From Neopestalotiopsis rosae (lineage: Eukaryota > Ascomycota > Sordariomycetes > Amphisphaeriales > Sporocadaceae), in NCBI GenBank assembly GCA_023078685.1, contig JALGAS010000005.1, positions 4,030,001-4,094,000 of the forward strand: 64,000 nt of DNA, read 5' to 3'. Positions within the stretch are counted from its first letter, which is position 1. Every line of letters begins with the position of its first letter. Position numbers and translations under genes: made by a program. Below, piece by piece: positions 54,799 through 64,000 of this stretch. Below the pieces are notes generated by a model, which made no database searches, was not told the DNA's origin, and worked only from the letters and a program-made list of their open reading frames with translations.

Positions 54799-57237
54799 AT
54801 GGACAACCTATCCATTTGTTATACCATCGAGGACATCGACGAACGAGACAAGAGCTGCGATAGGCGGATTGCCCGGGATGCCGAGTCCTGCACTCTTTGC
54901 CAAAACATCAAGATGGCGCTGACTTCACCTCGCTCGCTGCTGCCGGGCGGTTTTCTGAACGAACTTATGAACATGCCGTGCCAAGACCATGTGGACTTGA
55001 TAATACATCTGATAAAGACTCGTCAAAAGACTCCTCTGCATACTCGGTATGGATCGAAATGGACAATGCCATATTTGATTCTCAGCAGTCTTCATGATGG
55101 ACCGGGCGCAGAACTTCAATTGCGCGACCTTCGTAACAGTCGAGCCTGGTACGTTGAGCACGATTGGCTTCTCGTCCAATCGTCGGCCGAGGCCCCAATA
55201 CCCGGCCGCGGGCGTCTTCTCGACAGTGATTGGGTCGAAATCGAAATTCTCCGCAATTGGAAACAGGAATGTCTAACAAAACATGGCACTTTATGTTGCA
55301 ATCCATTCAGAGTTCGTCATACTCATCCAGCTTGGCTCATAGATGTTGTCAATAACTGTTTGGTCCCTGGGGATGGGATATCCGACTTTGTCGCATTGAG
55401 CTATCGATGGGGCAAGGCGACATGTCTTCAAACCGAATTGGCCAACCTGGATGAGCTCCAGCAGCCAGGAGCTCTCTTGTTTCCCAGATTTGCGGACCTT
55501 GTTTCGCCAGTAATCCAGCACACCACAAAAATGATTCACGTGCTAGGTGAGCGCTACTTGTGGGCTGATGCACTATGTATTGTCCAAAATGATAGCGAGC
55601 AAACCGCTCAGCAACTGTTGTTGAGTAAGTGAAAAAATTTTTTTTTTTGACTTGCCATGCCAAATCAAAGGTTGAGCCGCCGAATTTACACAGCGACACG
55701 CTCACAGAAAGTGACAAAAACACAAGGTTCTTTCAAACAAATTTAGATAAAGACAACGCTGATACACGATGTTGCAGTGGGGGCAATTTATGCTTCCGCA
55801 AAGTTTACGGTAGTTGCAACAGATGGTGATGCTAGCTACGGAATTCCTGGACTAAGAGGCATATCGCAACCACGAAACCTACAACAAACCATCATTCCCC
55901 TGGGTAGAAAAGATACAATTATTCAGCGGAACAATCCGAAAATGAGCAATCTCCCGGAGGCTTCTCACTATTCTAGTCGCGCTTGGACTTTCCAAGAGTT
56001 TGTCCTTTCTAAAAGACGTCTCATTGTCGGGAAAAACCAATTCCACTGGAGTTGCTCCTCCGCGACGTTTCACGAAGATGTCCACGGCGCAGACTCCGAA
56101 TCGCATAGACAGATCACACGTTTTCAGGCCTCTGACATTCTCTGCGGCATGCCTGAATTCGGCGATCTTGGTCCACTGTTTAGCGAATACAGCTCTAGGG
56201 ATCTCACATTTCCCGAAGATGCTTTGGCAGGGGCCAGTGGATTGATCTCAATTATGAGTCGTTCTTTCGAAGGCGGTTTCAACTACGGAATTCCGGATTT
56301 CTGCTTTGAGTCAGCCTTGACGTGGTATCAGAATGCGCTATCTGACTCTGTACAGAGGCGCACACACTCGGGGAAAGATCATTCTATTCTCCCGGGGTCG
56401 CAATTGCCATCTTGGTCGTGGCTAGGCTGGAAAACGAAAAATAAAAGTTTATATTTCTTCGACGAGAACATGGGAGAACTGTGCGACCCAGGCGATATAA
56501 CGACTCGCACCGTCGAATGGTACAGTCATGAAACCCCGTCAAGCACAAAGCGTGCAATTCGATCAAAACTTTCAGACCATGATGGAGATATCACCGGAAA
56601 CAGGCTTGATGATCGCATTGCACTTGCACAGGGATGGACCAAAGAAATATTTGAATTTCATAAGCATTACGAATCCGAGCCGTCTTATTACCGTCATTCA
56701 GACATGGTCAAGTTGGGGGACTTTGTTTACAAACATCAAAGACTGCCCGGGAGGAGATTCTGGTTCCCATTTCCACTGGTGGACGTCGACGACATGTCGA
56801 GCATGAATGAGCGACCGCAGCATGCATTCTTATCATGCAAGACGCATCGTGGGTGGTTCCAAGTCCAGAACGCGGAGGCGCCCCCGAATCGTCCTCGAGT
56901 AGAGATACTTGGACAAGATGATAGTGGTTCCGGACATCTATATGTGGACACTCAGAAATTTGCTGAGGAGTTGCGACCTGATGGGTCGAACCAAAGCTTT
57001 ACCGTAGAGCTCGTTGCCATCTGCAAAAGGAAGAAGCCCGTAGGTCCGCTTCCGTCCCTGTTCAGGGGAAAAGAAGAGATGTTGAGCAAAGAAAAACCGC
57101 AGTTCAACAATGAGTCATATAGTGTCTTGTGGATCGAATGGATCGATGGAATTGCGTATCGGAAAGGTTGTGGGCGTGTTTGGAAGTCAGCTTGGGAAAA
57201 CCACGACCTAGAGGAAGTGGACCTAGTCCTAGGTTGA
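54799..57237 (+). CDS. HET-domain protein (heterokaryon incompatibility), intact
   Basis: Two exons (54799-55624, 55778-57237), 761 residues from ATG 54799. The same frame is open back to 54505 but only from a non-ATG codon, so the start is uncertain. The 153-bp intron begins GTAAGT, has an A6/T11 run and ends TTGCAG. The HET domain starts at about residue 196: FVALSYRWGK, YLWADALCIVQND, then, past the intron, MGAIYASAKFTVVATDG, and SRAWTFQEFVLSKRRLIVG. These are the three HET blocks. HET proteins drive a cell-death reaction when two incompatible mycelia fuse. The C-terminal 250 residues lack known repeats and contain no clear domain. A Cys-x-x-Cys (CTLCQN) near residue 33 is typical of the N-terminus. 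No break is seen. Confidence 0.9.
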
Positions 57238-57376
57238 ACCACGATCAACAGACTAGTATCATCTGACACCAATATGTCATCTATCTGGACACAACTCTGT
57301 TCATATTATGAATGTCTATCTTCGATCCTCATTGTCCCAATACTGGTTTATGTTGTAAATATGGTATGCAACCTCC

Positions 57377-58507
57377 TCACAGCTGCGCACTCTCAATGCG
57401 CCGACCTGACTCATCAAAGCGAATCTGCTTGCCACTGACCAGAGCCTCCTGCAGCGCGGCGCCAATCTCCACCGCTTTGACGGCATTGTTCAACTTGAGC
57501 GGCAGCGGCTTGTTATCCAGACACGCCTCGGCAAACTCATTGGCCTCTGTCACAAACGCCATCTCGAAGCGATCATAGTAGTGCGCCGGCACATCGCGCG
57601 TGATGCCGCCAGGGTGGTAGTACTGCACTAGGTTCTGCGCCAGATGGGCATTCACCGAGAGTTTGCCCTCGGTGCCAATGACCTCCGTGGTGTCCTCTTG
57701 TCCATGGGCCATCATGCGCGAGCAGTAGTAGTACGCAATTTGACCGCCCCAAAACTCGACCATGCCAACGGCATTATCAAAGTCATTATATTTCTTTAGG
57801 GCGGGCTGGACCGCCGTGACACCGTACGCCGAGATGCTCTTGGGCACGATATCGTCGCCAAAGAACCACAGGGTCAAGTCGATGTCGTGGACGGCCATGT
57901 CGACAAAGACGCCGCCCGACCACGCGGCGTAGGCGACGTAAAAACCCGACGGGTCGTTCTTGTCGCACGTCTGGCTGCGCAGGATCGTGGGCCGGCCGAT
58001 GCCGCCTTGCGCGGCCTTGGCGTAGGCGTCGCGGTACGACGAGTCGAAGCGTCGGGAGAAGCCGCACATGACCTTGAGGTGAGGCTTGGTCTTGGCGGTG
58101 TTGATCACGTCTCGGCACTGGGAAGAGAGTGTTAGTAAGACGTGATTGAAACGGTCGGATGCTTGTTGAAGTATACTCACAATATCTAGACTCGTCGACA
58201 ATGGCTTTTCACAGAGAACGTGCAAGTTCTTCTCCATCGCCTTGATCGACTCTTCGGCATGGACCGAGGTGGCGGTACCAATGACCACGGCCATGATTCC
58301 AGGATGTTGGAGCATCTTGTCATAGTCGGAGTAGAGCGTCACGCCGTATGGTTCCAGGTTCTCCTTTGCCCATTGCAGCTCCGTGGGGTCGGGTGTGAAG
58401 GCGGCCACCAGCTCGGCTCGTGGTGTTCTGTTCAAAAAGTTCAGAGCGTGTCTCTTGCCCATACGGCCGAGGCCTGCTGCGCCAATCTTGAGCTTTTGAG
58501 GTGCCAT
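57377..58507 (-). CDS. Gfo/Idh/MocA-family oxidoreductase, myo-inositol dehydrogenase-like
   Basis: Two exons (58181-58507, 57377-58117), 355 residues, ATG at 58507. The NAD(P)-binding Rossmann fold starts LKIGAAGLGRMGKRHALNFL (GxGxxG form), and the classic EKP motif is VLCEKPLSTSLD. The substrate domain follows: MCGFSRRFDSSYRDAY, the dimer/active-site GGVFVDMAVHDIDLTLWFFG (acidic pair and His near the end), and ends KQIRFDESGRR. Relatives oxidise inositols or sugars, such as myo-inositol to 2-keto-inositol. The 63-bp intron (58118-58180) is a multiple of three and contains no stop, so unspliced mRNA would still be in frame with 21 extra residues. The gene is divergent from an inositol-type transporter, which supports the substrate guess. 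Confidence 0.9.
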   Translation of the reverse strand: MAPQKLKIGAAGLGRMGKRHALNFLNRTPRAELVAAFTPDPTELQWAKENLEPYGVTLYSDYDKMLQHPGIMAVVIGTATSVHAEESIKAMEKNLHVLCEKPLSTSLDIVSILQQASDRFNHVLLTLSSQCRDVINTAKTKPHLKVMCGFSRRFDSSYRDAYAKAAQGGIGRPTILRSQTCDKNDPSGFYVAYAAWSGGVFVDMAVHDIDLTLWFFGDDIVPKSISAYGVTAVQPALKKYNDFDNAVGMVEFWGGQIAYYYCSRMMAHGQEDTTEVIGTEGKLSVNAHLAQNLVQYYHPGGITRDVPAHYYDRFEMAFVTEANEFAEACLDNKPLPLKLNNAVKAVEIGAALQEALVSGKQIRFDESGRRIESAQL

Positions 58508-58570
58508 TGTGATGATTTGAAGAGGATGGTGAGTAGTGATTTCTGGACAATAAGATAGACCGGAAAGTCT

Positions 58571-58584
58571 GCCTATATATAGGC
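58571..58584 (-). promoter_or_regulatory. Palindromic TATA element of the oxidoreductase gene
   Basis: GCCTATATATAGGC is a perfect 14-bp palindrome with a TATA core, about 65 bp upstream of the ATG on the minus strand. Confidence 0.6.
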
Positions 58585-59504
58585 TATTCGACTCTCGTCT
58601 TGTACTTCGTACTGGACCCCATCTTACAGATAATGTGAATAGAATCGGCGGTCTTGGTAGAACTAACTGCACGATACAATATCATGGAGTATGATCTACT
58701 CGAATAAAGTCGGAGATCGGCAGACAGGATGCAGTTGAATGTGGTTATGAATCGCCGAGACTAGCTCTTAGGCCCCCGCATGAATCTCTGGGGACTTCAT
58801 CGTTCATGATGTGGAATACTTGGTCTTTGTGGTGAAGGCGTAGAAATAATCACGATGCAAAGCAATGACGATGCTAGATGCATGTATACTGAAACAAACA
58901 TTGACGATGTGCTAGAGGCATATTGTCTGCATATAGTCCCCCGACAGTAAGGGAAATTCTTTCGCGAAGTGGCAGATGGGGCAGGAGTTTCCGGCGGCTC
59001 ATGCTGGCCTGGCTGGTGCTAACCGCTGAGTGGTTCGCTAGTGCAGGAGCCCGGAAATACTTGCCGCGCCAACAAAAGAGGCAACAAAACCCCGAAGGCC
59101 TCGGGAAATACTACGATTCAGATACACAAGACATAATCAACATGGACGAATGATCGCCATGACCAGTCTTAACCGTCTCTATATTAGGACAAGCCTCAGT
59201 CCGAAGTTAATCTGGGGTTGCAATACCTGGGGAAAATCTGGGGCACCCGGCGCGGGGAAGGGGATATAGAGGAGCATTACTCGCCGGCCCCAGCGCTGTG
59301 ACCTGTCCATGGCTATATCTATACCCAAATCGCCGTGAAAGTGAGATGCTATAAAACCATATCAGAGGGCTTAGCGGCGATTCGTGCCTTGCCCTCATCC
59401 CTTGTTGAACTCTAATCTGATATTTGGTGAATTCGAACGAAAACTTCGGACATAACGAGCGCCGAGCATCACCGATGGCTTCCTAGCTTCGTCGACATTC
59501 CATC

Positions 59505-59512
59505 TATATAAA
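59505..59512 (+). promoter_or_regulatory. TATA box of the transporter gene
   Basis: TATATAAA at 59505-59512, about 115 bp before the chosen ATG. Transcription from there would also include an in-frame ATG at 59567. Confidence 0.55.
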
Positions 59513-59626
59513 CAATTGAAACAGACAGTGCTTGTGAATGGGGGCTCTTCCCTCAAACCGCTATCCATGGCCAGCCCTGCGCATTTTCTTCTCGAATTTT
59601 ACACCAACAAGGTTCAATCAATCAGA

Positions 59627-61459
59627 ATGGCACCCAACGTCCAAGCTCCAAGCCACAATGTCGAGACGAAAATAGAAGAGGCGGCACAGCACGTTGAAGA
59701 CCAAGATGCTCTCGACGCCAGCGTCAAGATTGCCGAGCACCGGCACCTCGAGGAGATCGAGGAGACGCAGCCCGGACCGTTTGTCTGGCTGTGCGCGTCC
59801 GCCGCTGCCATCGGTGGGATGCTCTTTGGCTACGACACGGGTGTCATTTCGGGCGTGCTCGTCGTCATCGGCTCCGACTTGGACGGGCGCCTGTTAACTT
59901 CCAACGAGAAAGAACTTATCACGGCTCTGTGTGCTGCAGGAGCCTTGATCGGCGCTATCATCGCCGGCATCACTGCCGACAAGTATGGTAGAAGACCTGC
60001 CATCTGGTTTGCTAGTGTCTTGTTCACCGCCGGTGCTCTTGTCCAAGCCTTGTCATACTCCATTATTCAGATGTGCATTGGGCGATTCTTGATTGGCTTG
60101 GGTGTGGGTTCAGCCTCCATGGTATGATAATCTCCAAGTTGTGCTTCTTCTCGTCACTAGACGAGCAGACCAGAATGATCGAAGGAAGCTGATCTGACCG
60201 GTAATTTTCCATTAGATCGTTCCTGTTTACATTGCAGAACTCTCACCTGCCCGATACCGTGGCCGCATGATTTCGGTAGACATGATCTTCCTGGGCACCG
60301 GCTCGATCCTCGCATACGCATTCGCCGCCGCATTTACAAACGTCCCGCACGGTTGGCGATACATGGTGGGAGTTGGTGGCATCATCTCCATCATTCTTGG
60401 CATCCTGCTCTTTTGGTGCCCAGAGTCGCCACGTCAACTCATGTTTCACGGCCGTCGCGCAGACTGCGAAAGAGTGCTGCGCCTCATCTACCCCAATGCC
60501 ACCGAACAAAATGTCGAGAATAAGATGCTTTCCCTGGAGCTTGCCGTCATGCAGGCAAAGGCCATATCCGAGGAAATCTCTTTGCGAACCGCGACCAAGA
60601 ATATCTTCAAAGTCCCTGCAAACCTGCGCGCTGTGACGGCAGCATGTGGCTTGAGTACGTATCCATTACCTGTCGATATCTGAGTCTCTATTTGATTTCG
60701 TAATCGATCGGTGTCCCATGTGCTCCGCAAATTTTTTCAAGTGCAAAATACATCAATTATCTGAACATAGGCTAACATTTGGTTCGTTAAGTGTTCTTTC
60801 AACAGATCTGTGGATTCAATACCATGATGTACTACTCGAGCACCTTGTTTGCAATTGTCGGGTTCGAAAACCCCGTTGCCGTTGGCACCATTATCGCAGC
60901 TGTCAATTGGATCTTCACCGTCGTGTCCATTCTCTTCATCGATCGCATCGGTCGACGCCGGATTCTCATCTGGACCATGTGGGCCATGCCGGTGTGTCTC
61001 GCTGCGGCCGCCATCGCCTTTCACTGGATCCCGATCGACCTCAATACCCTCGAAGTGACCGACGATCATGTCAGCACCCCGGCATATATCGTCTTGGTGG
61101 CCTTGATCCTCTTTGTAGCATTTTATGCCGCAGGTCTGGGTTGTGTGCCGTGGCAGGCCAATGAATTCATGCCTATGGAAGTCCGCGCCATGGGTACCAC
61201 GGCCATGAACATTTTCAACTGGGGCCCGAACATCATTGTGTCGTCCACCTTCTTGTCCATGATGAAGGGTATCACCCCGTCCGGCACGTTTGGTTTTTAT
61301 GCTTGCACCTCATTTCTCGGCTGGGTGTTTGCCATTCACTGCTTCCCAGAGGCGGCGAACATGACATTGGAGGAGATCCGCGCCGTTTTCGAGCACGGCT
61401 TCGGCGTCAAGTACGCCGAAGAATGGCGCAAGCAGAAGAAACTTAGCGATAGATCGTGA
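59627..61459 (+). CDS. MFS sugar/polyol transporter, myo-inositol transporter type
   Basis: Three exons (59627-60121, 60216-60654, 60792-61459), 533 residues from ATG 59627; an in-frame ATG at 59567 would add 20. Sugar-porter signatures: GGMLFGYDTGVISGVLVVIG in pass 1, DKYGRRPA in loop 2-3, RFLIGLGVGSAS, IVPVYIAELSPARYRGRM (the PESPR-type loop PESPRQL follows in loop 6-7), FFQQICGFNTMMYYSSTL in pass 7, and DRIGRRRIL. QICGFN with the N-terminal acidic tail and TAV/VSTP region is typical of fungal inositol permeases such as Itr1. Twelve passes, plasma membrane, proton symport likely. The pair with a divergent inositol-dehydrogenase-like gene suggests a joint role; the substrate is not proven. 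Confidence 0.9.
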
Positions 61460-61670
61460 TTGATGAAATTCGATGTAGGGGTGCGTAGTATCAATCAATG
61501 AATATAAATCAAAGTTCCGCGACCACGGAAGTTCGCCCCGGAAAAGTGATCTGGTGAAATCCTGGATAAATCATATCATTTCGCTTCACTTGATGCAGAG
61601 AACTTTGGAATGCATGTGGGTTTTCTGTTCGAAAAATTTGTATTAGATTGCAACATTATCTTGAACTCAC

Positions 61671-63919
61671 TCATTTCCGTGGTTTCTTCCACCAACGTGT
61701 GACTGAGTCGAGTCCTCCCATTAGCCTGCTTCCTGCACTTTGCTGTGTCGCATCGCCAAAATCTCGTTCCCTCGGCTCGCGATAAAATGAGTCCATCTCC
61801 CGTACTGAGTAGTCCACTCCAGGTGGATGCGCTATATCAACCGATGCTAATGATTGGTATGATCCCCTCGATGCTACTCGTTGACTTCGGAAATCGTCGT
61901 ATGTCGCAAAATTTTCTGGCACTTCCGTACGGCCACCTTTCCCAGAAGTAGACAATGGCTCGTATGCAGAAGGCGAAGGCGATAGGTCTCGAGAAGTCAT
62001 GGAAAGGTGTCGTGAACCATCGCTTACTGTACGCGAAGCCGCTCTTGGATATCTCAGGGTATTCGTGCGACTGTCTGCGATACTGAGCGGACGTAGTGTG
62101 CCAGAACTCTCGGATCTGACGGAAGGGTCCAGGCCGCAGTTGATGCAAATCGGCACAGAATTCTGAGTATTAGGGCGCTGAGGTAGCTGTCTCATGTGGT
62201 AGCTCCGCCGCTGGAGTCGGCGTAGATTGTAAACCTATATGTGTGTTAGATCGGACAGCAGCATGTTTGGCTCTCCTAGTTATGGTTACATACCGGCGAT
62301 TGTCCTGCCTTTTTGCGACGGGAGAGCCACATATTCACGAAGCCCCACACCTCAAAAAGAAAGATCGGTACAATCAAAATGAAAAGTTCCAAAGCAAGTA
62401 TGGTATATGATACGATACTCTTGGCCGCCGCAGTCGAGGGGGCAAGGTAGGTAATCATTAGCGAGAGAACAATGAACCGGCCGGCCGAGCACATTGTTAT
62501 CCCCGAGAACATGATGCTTGGTAGCAGCATGAGAATCGAGAAGAGGAAGGCAATCTCGCAACCCATCAAGATCGCAAGCTGGGAGGCCCCAGAGATTTGC
62601 AAGCCGCCAATCGCGATGCCTCGGACAAAGGCCAATGTGAAATGTACCAGCACCAAAGCACGTAGGTCCCGTCGATGGGTATCTGTCTCTTGAGCGTGTT
62701 GGGGGACGGGAAATATGAGTGTTGCGAGGCGGATAGTCGATGTGGTCTGGAATAGCCATATATATGCTGTACCGATGATGGCGATGAACACGACTGCCAG
62801 TGATATGAAATATGACGGAAGCTGTCCGACATAACTGAGCTGATATGAAGATATCGCAACGACAGGTACCATGAAATAGGTCAGCACCATTCGCAGTGTG
62901 TCCTTGATGACCTCCTGAGTTGTGCTCGATGTTTGATGTTCTCTCGGGAGCTGTAGTTGTCCAGTAACCATTCGGTGGATGAGGACCAGAATTGCAGCCA
63001 CAGCAAGCAAGATCAGTACAATGATCAACATGTTGATCCATATCTCCATGGTCATTGGTGCGCCCAACACCTGAACCATGTGCTCCATTCCATAGGTTCC
63101 ACCGTAGGTACCATTGGTCTCGTAGATGCCATCGCTAACGCCAGCATATGAATAGCCTCCTAGGAAACCATTGGAGCTGCTGAACAAAGAAAGCCAATTG
63201 AGGGAACTGAGAGCCGGCTGGAAAAATCCGGGGAATTGAAAATTCAGACACGCCGTGAGGAAGACAAACTGCAGATGCTGAAGGCAGTTGCCAATACCAT
63301 TGACCACGGGTGGGTCTTGGTCGGCTAAGCGGATGCTGCCATCCTCTTCGGGAATGCTAGGTTCTTCAAAAAGTCTGCGGCAGTAACTGATCACGAGAAT
63401 GACCAGCAAGATGGCGAGCGGTCCACCCATGAGAGCATTGTACGTGCTGCTGGGAATCTCGGGCGTGATGATGGCCGAGACACATACGGGCTCGCTGGTG
63501 GCATTGTACACATGAAGTTCCAGCTGAAACGACGACAGGGGGTACAGGCCATCGATAGTCTGCGATAAGTTCAGCGCTTGTACAAAGTCGTCGGAACTCG
63601 AATTAGCTATAGACGACGAGCCCACGGCGCAATATCCGCCAAGAGCGGGCGTGTATGAGCGCTTCGAGAGACCCAGGAGCGTGATGTCGAGCGTGGCACT
63701 CGTGATATCGGAGCCGTTGCTGCACTCTGGCAGATCTGCGTAGTCATGAAGGCTCAACGTCACCTGCGTTGACGACCCATTTGGCTCGAGGTAGGCATGC
63801 AGGCCGGCGTCGTCCCACAGCGTTGTCGAGGCAGAAAAGTCGTCGCACAGCTTCCACTGGACATACGCACCGAGGCCGAGCTGGAGGTGTAGATAGAGAA
63901 GTGACCTACGCAGCCTCAT
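61671..63919 (-). CDS. TRP-like channel/flavin carrier (FLC) family membrane protein
   Basis: Two exons (62294-63919, 61671-62234), 59-bp intron, 729 residues from ATG 63919 (MRLRRSLLYLHLQLG, signal peptide). Residues about 20-170 are an ML-like/TRP_N luminal domain with conserved Cys (LCDDFSAS, LPECSNGSD, GGYCAVGSS, EPVCVS), several N-glycosylation sites, then a membrane pass (ALMGGPLAILLVILVISYC). The core has about eight further passes, beginning near MEIWINMLIIVLILLAVAAI, as in the fungal Pkd2/FLC group. Members sit in the ER, plasma membrane or vacuole and act in Ca2+ homeostasis, cell wall integrity and FAD or heme transport. The C-terminal tail (exon 2) is polar and Ser-rich, SVTRWWKKPRK-like at its end, probably phospho-regulated. 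A short uORF overlaps the start. Confidence 0.9.
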
Positions 63920-63942
63920 GGTGAGTGATGAGAGCAAGACAT
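63916..63942 (-). promoter_or_regulatory. Possible uORF overlapping the TRP-like start codon
   Basis: An ATG at 63942 opens eight codons that end at TGA 63916-63918, overlapping the main ATG (63917-63919) as ATGA. If transcription starts upstream, translation of the main frame would need reinitiation or leaky scanning. The leader is not known. Confidence 0.4.
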
Positions 63943-64000
63943 TGCTATCTGTCTCACGGGCCGGGCACCTGGAGAAAGAAAACCAAATGTTTGTGTTCTC

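Larger units (their letters stand above)
58508..59626. promoter_or_regulatory. Bidirectional promoter of the oxidoreductase/transporter pair, CreA-rich
   Basis: Motifs fitting SYGGRG (CreA/Cre1 site): CTGGGG at 59212, 59227 and 59238, GCGGGG at 59252, CTGGGG at 58788, plus reverse-strand copies at 58774-58779 and 59288-59293. Four of them crowd into 46 bp. Short frames inside (58923-59153) are not convincing genes. Confidence 0.55.

Noticed and set aside
1..64000. tRNA, 5S rRNA, CRISPR, complete transposons
   Set aside because: Scanned by eye for B-box, 5S, spaced repeats, terminal repeats and transposase or reverse transcriptase motifs; none found. A tRNAscan or repeat search could still detect some.

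Overview
The window is chromosomal DNA of a filamentous ascomycete (Pezizomycotina, most likely Sordariomycetes). Genes carry one to six short introns (about 50-150 bp) with GTRNGT donors, CTRAC-like branch points and YAG acceptors. Gene families typical of moulds are present: HET-domain and NACHT/ankyrin proteins, an AA9 polysaccharide monooxygenase, LaeA-type methyltransferases, F-box and kelch proteins and many MFS transporters. I cannot name the species. All coordinates come from manual splicing; for every spliced gene whose full coding length I summed, the total is a multiple of three (the NLR only after allowing for one extra base).

Layout. 1-8.5 kb: a 5'-truncated kelch membrane protein faces a very long NLR-like STAND gene (N-terminal STAND domain, NACHT, ankyrins) with an apparent 1-nt frameshift. 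9.4-15 kb: a fungal orphan, an F-box protein, an acidic orphan with an in-frame TAG, and a cupin. 15.6-28.1 kb: three housekeeping genes, a C2/EF-hand phosphatidylserine decarboxylase, a HAD phosphatase and epsilon-COP, separated by unusually long gene-free stretches (3.1 and 3.6 kb). 29-31.8 kb: a large AAA+ ATPase whose first 18 residues after Met closely copy the histone H3 tail; this is the most striking object here. 33.7-38.5 kb: an Est1-type-domain protein with a multi-pass membrane C-terminus, a decayed partial copy of it, and a divergent small membrane protein. 39.4-44.1 kb: a secreted cyanophycinase-like S51 peptidase and a PNP-HET-repeat protein cut short by an in-frame stop. 45-54.2 kb: Dal5-type transporter, GNAT acetyltransferase, AA9 LPMO, two methyltransferases and a small secreted orphan. 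54.8-57.2 kb: a second HET gene. 57.4-61.5 kb: a divergent oxidoreductase/myo-inositol-type transporter pair with a shared promoter rich in CreA-type motifs. 61.7-63.9 kb: a TRP-like/flavin-carrier membrane protein.

How it fits together. Housekeeping genes (PSD, epsilon-COP, TRP-like) are interspersed with accessory genes. Three allorecognition/immunity-type genes lie within 55 kb and two of them look broken, as expected for fast-evolving self/non-self loci. The oxidoreductase/transporter pair looks like a small uptake-and-oxidation unit for a cyclitol or sugar under carbon catabolite control. The AAA+ ATPase with an H3-like tail suggests an interaction with chromatin readers or modifiers that has no obvious precedent in what I can recall.
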